NCBI RefSeq assembly: GCF_003600835.1
Contig: NZ_NQYC01000001.1
Span: 3,324,001-3,388,000 of the forward strand
Source: Bacillus sp. PK3_68
GTDB lineage: Bacteria; Bacillota; Bacilli; Bacillales; Domibacillaceae
DNA: 64,000 nucleotides
Reading direction: 5' to 3'
The notes below the pieces were generated by a model, which had not been told where the DNA came from, made no database searches, and worked only from the letters and a program-made list of their open reading frames with translations. Within the stretch, counting starts at the first letter, position 1. Each line of letters starts with the position of its first letter. Positions 45,499-54,316 of the stretch are shown in pieces. A program made the translations under genes and the position numbers.

Positions 45499-45948
45499 TT
45501 AGTTAGCAATCCGTTTTGAACCTAAGTATCTTTTTTGATAATAGGAATTGCTTACTTTATCAATTCGCACGCCTTTGGAAGCAGAGTGGATAAATTCATT
45601 ATTTCCCAAATAAATCCCAACGTGGGAAGCGCCTTTACTATATGTACTAAAGAAGATTAAATCACCAGGTTTCATTTCACTCTTCTTAACAGCTGTCCCT
45701 TTTTGGTACATTTGTGCAGCTGTTCTTGGTAATGAAACACCGACTTTTTTATGTGTATATTGAATAAATCCTGAGCAATCGAAGCCTTTTGGAGTAGTGC
45801 CGCCCCATTTATATGGCGTGCCAATATATCTTTTTGCTTCCGCAATGACAGAGTCTGCAGAATAAGCTGCGTCTGCTGAATGTACAGGCATTAACAAACT
45901 AACACTTAAAATCAATGAACTTACTATTGCAGTTAACCATTTTTTCAT
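45499..45948 (-). CDS. Secreted NlpC/P60 (C40) endopeptidase
   Basis: A 149-residue exported cell-wall hydrolase: a signal peptide (MKKWLTAIVSSLILSVSLLM, cleaved near ADAA) and then a single NlpC/P60 domain. Catalytic residues are the cysteine in FDCSGFIQYT, the histidine in SHVGIYLG and a third polar site in FIHSASKGV. There is no LysM or SH3 binding module. It probably cleaves gamma-D-Glu-diamino acid bonds of peptidoglycan. The ATG at 45948 follows AGGGTGA; a GTG at 45957 is an alternative. Confidence 0.88.
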   Translation of the reverse strand: MKKWLTAIVSSLILSVSLLMPVHSADAAYSADSVIAEAKRYIGTPYKWGGTTPKGFDCSGFIQYTHKKVGVSLPRTAAQMYQKGTAVKKSEMKPGDLIFFSTYSKGASHVGIYLGNNEFIHSASKGVRIDKVSNSYYQKRYLGSKRIAN

Positions 45949-46080
45949 CTGATTCACCCTGTTACCCTTCCGCTTCTAAAATTAGATTTTTTGTTAGATT
46001 ATGTTTATCTGAGGCTAATATATCAGAAAATTGTTATAAGTGCTGTTACATTTTATCGTATAATATTACAAATACATTAC

Positions 46081-46108
46081 AAAAGACCGAGTGGTTACTC
46101 GGTCTTTT
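46081..46108. terminator. Terminator downstream of the large membrane protein gene
   Basis: AAAAGACCGAGT and ACTCGGTCTTTT perfect arms with a GGTT loop. It is the only terminator-like element past the end of the minus-strand gene at 46244. Confidence 0.75.
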
Positions 46109-46243
46109 GGCTTTTTATGCGGTTTTCTACCTTCCTCAGCAATCATCTGTGTAGCTTGCTGTATCCTCCTGCTCCATCCTCTGATTTAACAGTGTAATAG
46201 AGGCAAAAGCAAACTTTTTTATTGCTGACAGTAGAGTGTGAGT

Positions 46244-48445
46244 CTATTTTTCATGCTTTACTAATGTTACTAAAAGGGCATCTCCATTTTTAGAAACGCG
46301 TACAAGTGCGATGTTTTTCTCTTCCCAGTCTCTTCCTGTATTTTCAGGAATAAAGAAATGCTCAATGCCGAGATTGAGGTTTCCATAATGGCTTTTCCCT
46401 TGAATCGTGACCATTTCCTCATTAACAATAACCGGCTGATCTGCTCGGGTAAAGCGAACGGGTTCATAGATAGCTACTTCTGTGCCATGATAAGAAATAT
46501 TTTTCGCTGTTTTTCTTAGTTCAGCATGTAGCTTGCCTTTAGTAAACTTTCCATCTTGTTGTTCTTCTTGATAGGCTCTATGAATAGCATAGTTAAGCTG
46601 AACGTAATCTCCTTGCAGTAAAGAGCGAGGGTCAAGTGGTTCCAGCTCGAGAGCAACGAGTTCTCCGTTTTGTAACAATTGCTCTTTTTGCCATGAAGTC
46701 AATCCAATGAAAAGTAGCTGCATGATTAAAATGACAATGATGGGCTTCCAGCTCCAGTTCTGAACATCTCTTGCTTTTTCTGTATGCCTTCTGCCCCACC
46801 AATGGAAGATAAGGAAGAATAGAGCGCTCACAATGAAAAAGGCAAGTGACTTATGCAGCAGCTTCCAAACGAGCTCATAATATTTCCAAATGAAAAAAGC
46901 GGCAACTGCTGCCCAGGTGGCCCACTGATAGAGCCTGGATGTGCTTTTTGGATAAACAAGGTGAAAGTAAAAGTATCCGGCAAATACGAGATGAAGAAAG
47001 ACCGATAAAATAACTGAATGGCCTTCAACTGCCGTCATTATAAAGAAATAAGAAAGAGATAACAGGTAAGCAAGCAGGCCGAGACGCCGAACGGGCTGTT
47101 TTAAAAATAAAAGAGCATTCAATAACCCCAATAAGAGAAAAGTTAGCTTTACTCCCTCTTCGGGAAGGTTAAAGCTGAAAAAGATAGCACTCATCAGAGC
47201 ACTATTTGCTGCGACATAATAGAGCAACGACTCACGCAATGAAAAAAATAAAACAGTCATCAAAGAGAAAAGGACAGCTAATAGCCAGAAAAACCATGCT
47301 TCTCCATGTGTGTACGAAAAGAAAAATAAAAAAGCAATGCCGGTCACTTGCAGGGTAAGACGAACGACCACCCATTCTTTTTTAGAGATGAAAAGGCTGA
47401 AAACAACAGCGATGACTCCGATAAAGAGAAAGCTGTATTTCAAACCTATTCCAAAGCCAAATAGTAAAACAACAAAGGAACTAATAGATGAGATCGCAAT
47501 GATAGTACCTAAAAAAGATAAAATACCGACAAAAAACTTGTAAGTGTAATAGCTCCATTTTTTCTCGGTCTCCTTAGCCATTTTTGAAAGCTTTTGTAGA
47601 ATATATATGCTAAATCCAAAAACAGCTATTAGCAAAAGGAAGCCCGTATAAAAAATTGTTTCGCCAAACACCATAATGTAAATAAGAAAAGCGTTATAAA
47701 TAATATAAAAGCCAAAAAAGAGCAGGTGAACAGCCATAATCACTGGGTGGCTTTTGCGCTCACTCATGAACTTGCGCCAAAACCATACCATAAGAACGAG
47801 ATACACTACATGAAAGCAAAGATAAATAAAAGAAAAAGAAGTGAAATTAGAAAAAATAGCATAGAGAGAATGCTTGATTAGTAAAAAAACAGCACAATAT
47901 TGCGCTCCTATTAAGGCGAGAAATCCAAGTTTTTCAAGCCGTGCTTTTTGCCATACATAAAACAGAACAAGGTGAAAGACCATCAACAGAAAATATAAGG
48001 CAGCCTCCTGCATATCTGAATAATCGATCCATAATCCGACAGGGTATATCTTTAGCCAAATTGTCAGCTCCAGCAGCAGGAAGGACAGCCAGAAAAAAGG
48101 CTGGTATTTTGTTGCAATAGCAAACAGGACGACAGGGATCAGCCAAATAAGAAACAACAAATAAGAATCTGCGTGGGAATTATACATCTGCCCGATGAGG
48201 GCTATGCTGGTACCAAATGCGATAGATGAGACCAATAGCCACCAATTGCTTAAATAAGCAAAAGTGGTGCTTTTTTTATAAATAAGTGAGGCCGCAAAAC
48301 TGGCAGCAATCATCAGCATGCTCAGTCCGATTTTTACAGGGCGGTCCAGCAGAGGCCAGTTTGAGGCAAAAAAGTAAATAACTCCAGCGATCAAAAAAAT
48401 TAGCCCAAGAATATAAGGGATGTCACCGCGCTTATGCAACAGCAT
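46244..48445 (-). CDS. Large membrane protein with DUF2157 and GDYXXLXY domains
   Basis: A 733-residue protein. The N-terminal DUF2157-type region and a long run of about 16-18 hydrophobic segments fill residues 1-590. The C-terminal 140 residues form a soluble GDYXXLXY domain with the name-giving LLQGDYVQLNYAIH. The function of this family is unknown; it resembles polytopic enzymes or transporters fused to an extracytoplasmic domain. A GTG lies three codons upstream, but AAAGGAG with eight-base spacing favours the ATG at 48445. Transcribed alone. Confidence 0.78.
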   Translation of the reverse strand: MLLHKRGDIPYILGLIFLIAGVIYFFASNWPLLDRPVKIGLSMLMIAASFAASLIYKKSTTFAYLSNWWLLVSSIAFGTSIALIGQMYNSHADSYLLFLIWLIPVVLFAIATKYQPFFWLSFLLLELTIWLKIYPVGLWIDYSDMQEAALYFLLMVFHLVLFYVWQKARLEKLGFLALIGAQYCAVFLLIKHSLYAIFSNFTSFSFIYLCFHVVYLVLMVWFWRKFMSERKSHPVIMAVHLLFFGFYIIYNAFLIYIMVFGETIFYTGFLLLIAVFGFSIYILQKLSKMAKETEKKWSYYTYKFFVGILSFLGTIIAISSISSFVVLLFGFGIGLKYSFLFIGVIAVVFSLFISKKEWVVVRLTLQVTGIAFLFFFSYTHGEAWFFWLLAVLFSLMTVLFFSLRESLLYYVAANSALMSAIFFSFNLPEEGVKLTFLLLGLLNALLFLKQPVRRLGLLAYLLSLSYFFIMTAVEGHSVILSVFLHLVFAGYFYFHLVYPKSTSRLYQWATWAAVAAFFIWKYYELVWKLLHKSLAFFIVSALFFLIFHWWGRRHTEKARDVQNWSWKPIIVILIMQLLFIGLTSWQKEQLLQNGELVALELEPLDPRSLLQGDYVQLNYAIHRAYQEEQQDGKFTKGKLHAELRKTAKNISYHGTEVAIYEPVRFTRADQPVIVNEEMVTIQGKSHYGNLNLGIEHFFIPENTGRDWEEKNIALVRVSKNGDALLVTLVKHEK

Positions 48446-48629
48446 AACGATCACTCCTTTCCAAGTAATAGATAAATATGCTGAAATGTAATATTTTTAC
48501 CAAATATAAAGGAAAAGGAGAAAGAAGTCACGCGTTTTTATCGTCAGTAAAGGCTTAAGGAGAGGAGCACCGCTATTTGCAGAAACAAATGGTATAATAA
48601 AAGCAGTGTGAAAATGAAAGGATGTTACT

Positions 48630-50792
48630 ATGAGCAAAACAGTCGTACTAGCTGAGAAGCCGTCTGTTGCCCGCGATATTGCCCGTGTCTTAAAGTGCGG
48701 AAAAAAAGGAAACGGCTTTTTGGAAGGAGATCAATACATCGTCACTTGGGCGCTTGGCCACCTGGTCACTCATGCGGACCCTGAGGCATACGGCGATCAA
48801 TACAAAACATGGAATCTGGCTGACCTGCCATTAATGCCGGATCATCTAAAAACGGTTGTTATTAAGAAGACCGGCAAGCAGTTCCAAGCGGTAAAAACAC
48901 AGTTGAACCGCAAGGATGTAAAAGGCATTGTGATCGCTACAGATGCAGGGCGAGAAGGGGAGCTTGTTGCTCGCTGGATTATTGATAAAGCCCATGTGAA
49001 AAAGCCGATTAAGCGTCTATGGATCTCTTCTGTAACGGATAAAGCAATCCGTGAAGGCTTTAAGAAATTAAAGGATGGCAAGGAGTATGAAAACTTGTAT
49101 CGGTCTGCTGTAGCACGAGCAGAAGCAGATTGGCTTGTCGGAATTAATGCTACACGGGCATTGACGACAAAGTTTAATGCACAGCTTTCATGCGGACGCG
49201 TACAAACACCAACGCTCGCCATGATTGCCAAAAGAGAGGAAGAGATTAAACAATTTAAGCCGAAAAGTTATTATGGAATCACGGCGATTGCTAGCGACAT
49301 AAAGCTAACATGGAAAGAAGCTAAGTCGAATGATACAAAGACTTTTTCCCAGGACAAGCGTGATGGAATTTTGAAAGCAATTCGTGGAGAAAAAGCGGTA
49401 ATTACAGACGTGAAAAAAGCAGCAAAAAAGTCTTATGCGCCGGAATTATATGATTTGACGGAGCTGCAGCGTGATGCCCACAAGATTTTTGGCTTTTCAG
49501 CAAAAGAAACGTTATCTATCATGCAGAAGCTATATGAGCAGCATAAACTCGTAACGTATCCGCGTACTGACTCTCGCTATTTGTCAAGCGATATGGCTGA
49601 TACGCTGAAAGAAAGAGTAGAAGCTGTGGAAATCAATCCTTATACAAAGTTTGCGGTCAAAGTAAAGAAATATGGAATTAAACCGAACAAGTCCTTTATT
49701 AATGATGCGAAGGTCAGTGATCACCACGCGATTGTTCCAACTGAGCAAACGGCAATTCTTGGTGATTTAAGCGATAAGGAACGGAAAGTTTATGATCTAA
49801 TTGTTAAACGTTTTTTAGCTGTTTTGCTGCCGCCATTTGAATACGAGCAGACTACAGTAGAAGCGAAAATTGGATCAGAAACGTTTACAGCTAAAGGAAA
49901 AGTGATTACTTCTCTTGGCTGGAAAGAGGTATATGGAAAAGAAGAGGATGATGAAGCTTCGCTTCCTTCTGTCAAAAATGGAGCAGAACTTGAGGTAGCA
50001 GCGTTAACTGCTACGCAAGGAGAAACGAATCCACCTGCTCGTTTTAATGAGGGTACACTTCTATCCGCAATGGAAAATCCGGCAAAATACATGGAAGAAG
50101 AGAGTAAACAGCTGAAACAAACACTCAGTCAAACCGGAGGACTTGGAACAGTAGCGACAAGAGCAGATATTATTGAAAAGCTCTTTAATACGTTTCTGAT
50201 CGAAAAGAAAGGTAAAGATATCTTTCTTACTTCTAAGGGCAAACAACTGTTGGAGCTCGTACCAAGCGAACTGCAGTCACCGGCTTTGACCGGCGAGTGG
50301 GAGCAAAAGCTCGAAGCCATTGCCAAGGGAAAGCTGAAGCCTCAAGTTTTTATGAAAGAAATTTGCCATTATACAAAGGCAGTAACCAATGAAATTAAAC
50401 ATAGCGACAAAAAGTTTAAGCATGACAATGTAACTGGCAGTCAGTGTCCGGATTGCGGCAAATTGTTGCTTGAAGTGAACGGAAAAAAAGGAAAAATGCT
50501 TGTCTGTCAGGATCGGGAATGCGGTTACCGTAAGAATGTGGCCAAATTAACGAATGCCCGCTGTCCGAACTGCCATAAAAAACTTGAGCTTCGCGGGGAA
50601 GGAAAAGGCCAAATTTTTGTCTGTAAATGCGGTTACAGAGAAAAACTGACGACTTTTCAGGAAAGACGGAAGAAGGAGTCAGGAAGCAAAGCAACGAAGC
50701 AAGATGTGAATAAATATTTGAAAAAGCAATCAAAGGATGAACCATTGAACACGGCTTTGGCTGATGCTTTAGCGAAGTTAAAGCTAAAATAA
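48630..50792 (+). CDS. topB: DNA topoisomerase III
   Basis: A 720-residue type IA topoisomerase that relaxes and decatenates DNA. It has the N-terminal TOPRIM domain (AEKPSVARDIARVL and TDAGREGEL), the active-site tyrosine in LVTYPRTDSRYLS, and a C-terminal pair of zinc-ribbon cysteine clusters (CPDCGKLLLEVNG...CQDRECGYR and CPNCHKK...CKCGYR). The length matches Bacillus TopB. GAAAGGATG precedes the start. A strong palindromic terminator follows. Confidence 0.95.
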   Translation: MSKTVVLAEKPSVARDIARVLKCGKKGNGFLEGDQYIVTWALGHLVTHADPEAYGDQYKTWNLADLPLMPDHLKTVVIKKTGKQFQAVKTQLNRKDVKGIVIATDAGREGELVARWIIDKAHVKKPIKRLWISSVTDKAIREGFKKLKDGKEYENLYRSAVARAEADWLVGINATRALTTKFNAQLSCGRVQTPTLAMIAKREEEIKQFKPKSYYGITAIASDIKLTWKEAKSNDTKTFSQDKRDGILKAIRGEKAVITDVKKAAKKSYAPELYDLTELQRDAHKIFGFSAKETLSIMQKLYEQHKLVTYPRTDSRYLSSDMADTLKERVEAVEINPYTKFAVKVKKYGIKPNKSFINDAKVSDHHAIVPTEQTAILGDLSDKERKVYDLIVKRFLAVLLPPFEYEQTTVEAKIGSETFTAKGKVITSLGWKEVYGKEEDDEASLPSVKNGAELEVAALTATQGETNPPARFNEGTLLSAMENPAKYMEEESKQLKQTLSQTGGLGTVATRADIIEKLFNTFLIEKKGKDIFLTSKGKQLLELVPSELQSPALTGEWEQKLEAIAKGKLKPQVFMKEICHYTKAVTNEIKHSDKKFKHDNVTGSQCPDCGKLLLEVNGKKGKMLVCQDRECGYRKNVAKLTNARCPNCHKKLELRGEGKGQIFVCKCGYREKLTTFQERRKKESGSKATKQDVNKYLKKQSKDEPLNTALADALAKLKLK

Positions 50793-50799
50793 ACAATCT

Positions 50800-50827
50800 G
50801 CCTGCAAAGAAGCGCTTCTTTGCAGGC
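50800..50827 (+). terminator. Terminator of topB (28-bp perfect palindrome)
   Basis: GCCTGCAAAGAAGC and GCTTCTTTGCAGGC are exact, adjacent arms, followed by eight T's. Confidence 0.92.
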
Positions 50828-50933
50828 TTTTTTTGTTTTCCTATAACCAAGCGAAAAAACAATCCTTGTGTTTTTTCAGCCAGGCTGTCTATAATAGTTT
50901 ATTGAAAATTCAAAACTAAGAGGGGGTAGAAGA

Positions 50934-51841
50934 ATGCCGATTAATATACCGCAGGAATTACCAGCACGGGAGGTTCTGGAGAAAGAGAATATTTTCGTGA
51001 TGGATGTTGACCGGGCCCGCAGCCAGGATATCCGTCCTTTAAATATTTTAATTCTAAATTTGATGCCGGAAAAAGAAAAGACAGAAGCACAGCTTCTGCG
51101 GCTGCTCGGTAATACACCACTTCAAGTGAATGTATCTTTTTTGCATACGGCTACATATGAATCAAAGAATGTTAGCAGGTCTCATTTAGAGCAATTTTAT
51201 ACGACATTCGAGGAAGTACAGGACAGACGCATCGACGGTATGATTATTACTGGCGCGCCCATTGAACTGATGGACTTTGAGGAAGTCAACTATTGGGAAG
51301 AGTTGAAAGAAATCATGGATTGGGCTAAAACAAATGTTACGTCCATGCTGCACATTTGCTGGGGGCCCAGGCTGCTCTTTATCATTATTTTGGCATCGGA
51401 AAGTTCGAATTACCTGAAAAGTGTTCTGGAGTTTTCAGCCATGTAGTGAATGAGCCGACTGTAAAATTAATGCGCGGCTTCGATGACATCTTTTATGCGC
51501 CGCATTCTCGTTATACAGACGTGGAAAAGGAGCAAATTGAGGCGCACGAGGATTTGCAGCTTTTGGCTTATTCTGAAGAAGCAGGAGCATTTATCATTAT
51601 GTCAAAAGATGAACGTCATGTCATGATTACAGGACATCTGGAATATGAGGCGAAAACCCTTGCTGAAGAATATGAGCGGGATTTAGCGAAGGGGCTCGAG
51701 ATTCACATGCCAAAAAATTATTTCCCGGACAATAATCCGACAAAAAAGCCTGTTAATAAATGGCGTTCACATGCTCACTTATTATTCTCCAACTGGCTAA
51801 ACTATTATGTATACCAAGAAACGCCGTATGAGTGGGATTGA
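50934..51841 (+). pseudogene. metA: Homoserine O-acyltransferase MetA, split by a one-base frameshift
   Basis: Together the two frames give a 302-residue MetA, which acylates homoserine to start methionine synthesis (acetyl- or succinyl-CoA not decided here). The first part ends in MLHICWG; the second resumes at [25 protein letters not shown], carrying on through [11 protein letters not shown] to the end. Adding one G to the GGGGG run at 51361-51365 restores HICWGAQAALY, the highly conserved catalytic-cysteine motif. The start ATG at 50934 follows GAGGGGG. MetA is usually the sole entry to methionine, so a true inactivation would be costly unless another pathway exists. Confidence 0.85.
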
Positions 51842-51891
51842 AAGCGAAAGGAGAAAGTAAAGACAAGTGATGGCAGCCCTTGGGCAATTAC

Positions 51892-51951
51892 TTATCGTTA
51901 ATGAAAAAGACACCCGGGAAATTTCCCGGGTGTCTTTTTCATTAACGATAA
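51892..51951. terminator. 60-bp perfect palindrome between metA and mtnU
   Basis: The 30-base half 51892-51921 (TTATCGTTAATGAAAAAGAC then ACCCGGGAAA) is the exact reverse complement of 51922-51951, without a spacer. It contains GACACCCGGG and CCCGGGTGTC arms followed by TTTTT on both sides. It covers the last three codons and the stop of mtnU. Confidence 0.9.
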
Positions 51952-52727
51952 AACTCTGGCCGACGATCTTCAAAAACAGGAATCCGTTTTCTTATTTCTG
52001 ACACTTTTGCAAGATCAATTTCTCCAATGAGCAGCTCTTCTCCCTCACCCGCTTCAGCAATAATCTCTCCCCATGGATCAATGATAAGGGAATGTCCGGC
52101 GAATTTGTTTTTAGGATCTTCACCGCTTCGGTTACAGCCAACAACATAGCTTTGGTTTTCAATTGCCCTGGCGATGAGCAATGTGCGCCAATGGTCTGTG
52201 CGGGCAAGAGGCCATTCTGCTGGGATAAACAACACATTTGCCCCTGCAAGTACGTGCTTTCTTAACCATTCTGGAAAGCGAATGTCGTAGCAAATGAATG
52301 CAGCCATTTTCTCATTTTCAAGTGTAAATAAGCCATCTTCTTTTCCTGCCTTCAAAAACTTTTCTTCTTCCATGAGACGGAATAAATGCAGCTTGCTATA
52401 TTGTTTTAATAATTCTCCTTGCTTGTTTATTACAAGCAACGTGTTTTCTACACCATCGTCTGTTTGGTTAGCTATCGAGCCGCCAATCAAGTGCATTTGA
52501 TGTTTCTTAGCTTGCTCCGATAAAAAAGCAATGGATTCTTGCGCCTGTCTATCTGCAATTTCGTCAAGCCGTGTTAAATCATAACCTGTTGTCCAGAGTT
52601 CAGGCAGCACTGCTAATTGACAGCCTTCATCGGCCGCTTTTTGCAGCCAATTTTCCACACGCCTGTAATTCTCTTGCGGGTTGCCAAAAGCAATATCCAT
52701 TTGGATGACAGCAGTTTTCAATATCAT
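51942..52727 (-). CDS. mtnU: Carbon-nitrogen hydrolase, MtnU-like
   Basis: A 261-residue nitrilase-superfamily amidase. The catalytic triad is visible: Glu in VLPELWTTG, Lys in YSKLHLF and Cys in AAFICYDIRFPEW. The long frame opens at 52892, but the family-typical start MILKTAVIQMD is at 52727 with GTGGAG before it. It matches Bacillus MtnU, proposed to hydrolyse alpha-keto-gamma-methylthiobutyramide to the keto acid in methionine salvage. It is divergent from mtnE, as in Bacillus. Confidence 0.87.
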   Translation of the reverse strand: MILKTAVIQMDIAFGNPQENYRRVENWLQKAADEGCQLAVLPELWTTGYDLTRLDEIADRQAQESIAFLSEQAKKHQMHLIGGSIANQTDDGVENTLLVINKQGELLKQYSKLHLFRLMEEEKFLKAGKEDGLFTLENEKMAAFICYDIRFPEWLRKHVLAGANVLFIPAEWPLARTDHWRTLLIARAIENQSYVVGCNRSGEDPKNKFAGHSLIIDPWGEIIAEAGEGEELLIGEIDLAKVSEIRKRIPVFEDRRPEFYR

Positions 52728-52823
52728 TTCAGCTCCACTTCCCTTTCCGAAAATTCTTACTTTACTTTCTCTCCCTTTCGTTATACCATTATTAACTATA
52801 ATTTGAAAGCGGGGGCTGCATAC

Positions 52824-54020
52824 ATGAAGACTTTTGAAACAGCTAATCGGCTTCAGGCTCTGCCGGAGCAATTCTTCGCTAAATTGGGCCAAAAGATCAA
52901 AGACGCCTCTACTGGCGGGCGTGAAATTATAAATTTAGCACAGGGAAGCCCAGATCAACCGGTGTTTAGCCATATAAAGACTGTGTTGAAAACAGCTGTG
53001 GACGATCCTGCCAACGATAAATATCCACCTTTTAAAGGGTTTGATCATGTAAAAGAGGCCTGTGCCGAGTTTTATCAGAAAGAGTATGGGGTAGAAATAG
53101 ACCCTGCCAGGGAAGTAGCCCTTATTATCGGCGGCAAGGCAGGGCTTGTTGAGCTTCCACAATGTTTGTTAAACCCAGGTGATGTAGCGCTTGTACCCGA
53201 TCCAGGCTACCCGGATTACTGGTCAGGCATTGCTCTTGCCGGCGCAGAAATGTATATGATGCCGCTAAGAGAAGAGAATGGTTTTCTTCCCCGGTATGAA
53301 GATGTTCCTGAAGAGATATTGAAAAAGACAAAGCTGCTGTTCATCAATTATCCCAATAATCCAACGGGGGCTATGGCGGACGCCGCTTTTTTTGAGGAGA
53401 CTATTCAGTTTGCTAATCAGCATGGGATTTGTATCGTTCATGATTTCGCTTATGGAGCGATCGGTTTTGATGGGAAAAGGCCGGTTAGCTACCTTGAAAT
53501 TGATGGGGCAAAAGAGATCGGCATCGAAATCTACACAATGTCAAAAACATACAATATGGCAGGCTGGAGAGTTGGGTTTGCTGTTGGCAACCCGAGCGTG
53601 ATCGCCGCTATAGATTTAATTCAAGATCATTTACACTGCAGTTTGTACGGCGGCATTCAGGAGGCTGCGGCCGCGGCTTTACTCGGGCCGCAAGATGAGG
53701 TGCATAAACAACAAGCCATGTATGAAAAGCGCCGCGACTTGCTCATTAATAGCTTGAATGAAATTGGTTGGGAAGTGACGGCACCGGAAGGGTCATTTTT
53801 TGCATGGTTAAAGGTGCCAGAAGGCTATACCTCTGAAGGATTCAGTGACCTTTTACTTGAAGAAGCAGGCGTCGCGTTTGCACCGGGAATTGGCTTCGGC
53901 GAACGCGGGGAAGGGTATGTCCGCGCTGGATTGGTAGCTTCAGAAGAAAAGATCAAAGAAGCCGTGCGTCGCATTTCGCAACTTTCTATTTTTAAAAATC
54001 AGGTTGACAATCGATTATAA
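52824..54020 (+). CDS. mtnE: Aminotransferase MtnE-like (methionine salvage)
   Basis: A 398-residue class I PLP aminotransferase. The PLP lysine is in YTMSKTYNMAGWRVGF; other family segments are NYPNNPTGA, HDFAYGAIGFDG and GYVRAGLV. It transaminates 2-keto-4-methylthiobutyrate to methionine in the salvage route, paired with the divergent mtnU. The frame opens at 52617, but the MKTFETANRLQALP start at 52824, with GGGGG upstream, fits the family. An S-box does not precede it here; one follows it instead. Confidence 0.87.
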   Translation: MKTFETANRLQALPEQFFAKLGQKIKDASTGGREIINLAQGSPDQPVFSHIKTVLKTAVDDPANDKYPPFKGFDHVKEACAEFYQKEYGVEIDPAREVALIIGGKAGLVELPQCLLNPGDVALVPDPGYPDYWSGIALAGAEMYMMPLREENGFLPRYEDVPEEILKKTKLLFINYPNNPTGAMADAAFFEETIQFANQHGICIVHDFAYGAIGFDGKRPVSYLEIDGAKEIGIEIYTMSKTYNMAGWRVGFAVGNPSVIAAIDLIQDHLHCSLYGGIQEAAAAALLGPQDEVHKQQAMYEKRRDLLINSLNEIGWEVTAPEGSFFAWLKVPEGYTSEGFSDLLLEEAGVAFAPGIGFGERGEGYVRAGLVASEEKIKEAVRRISQLSIFKNQVDNRL

Positions 54021-54032
54021 TCATGTAATAAT
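54004..54032 (+). promoter_or_regulatory. Promoter of the S-box transcript, inside the end of mtnE
   Basis: TTGACA (54004-54009), 17 bases, AATAAT (54027-54032). The -35 box lies in the last codons of mtnE. It would start a transcript about 85 bases before the SAM riboswitch. Confidence 0.55.
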
Positions 54033-54125
54033 TCGTATGAATTAATAAATTAATGCGTAAATTCAGAGTGTAAATAGAATTTTACTTCAGCCAGCTTAAG
54101 GCTGATGAATTGAATAGAAACGAAT

Positions 54126-54280
54126 ATCTTATCAAGAGCAGGTGGAGGGACAAGCCCGATGAAGCCCGGCAACCGACCCGTATGTATACATGCAGGCACG
54201 GTGCTAATTCTTGCAGCGCAAGCTGACAGATAAGAGAGTGGAATAGCTACCAAACCTCTTCTTATCTGAAGAGGTTTTTT
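54126..54280 (+). promoter_or_regulatory. S-box (SAM-I) riboswitch with terminator
   Basis: The aptamer starts CTTATCAAGAGCAGGTGGAGGGA and carries the conserved GATGAAGCCCGGCAACC core. It closes with GATAAGAGAG, whose GATAAG pairs with the opening CTTATC (P1). Downstream, AACCTCTTC and GAAGAGGTT with a T-run form the terminator (54253-54280). Its left arm can pair instead with the P1 3' strand as antiterminator. So high SAM should stop transcription before the next gene. Confidence 0.95.
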
Positions 54281-54316
54281 ATTTTGTTTTTATTGTTAAA
54301 AAGGGAGGAATGGAAA

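Noticed and set aside
51356-51841. A second, independent metA-like gene
   Set aside because: It begins mid-motif (GAQAALY) and overlaps the first frame; both are one metA with a missing G.
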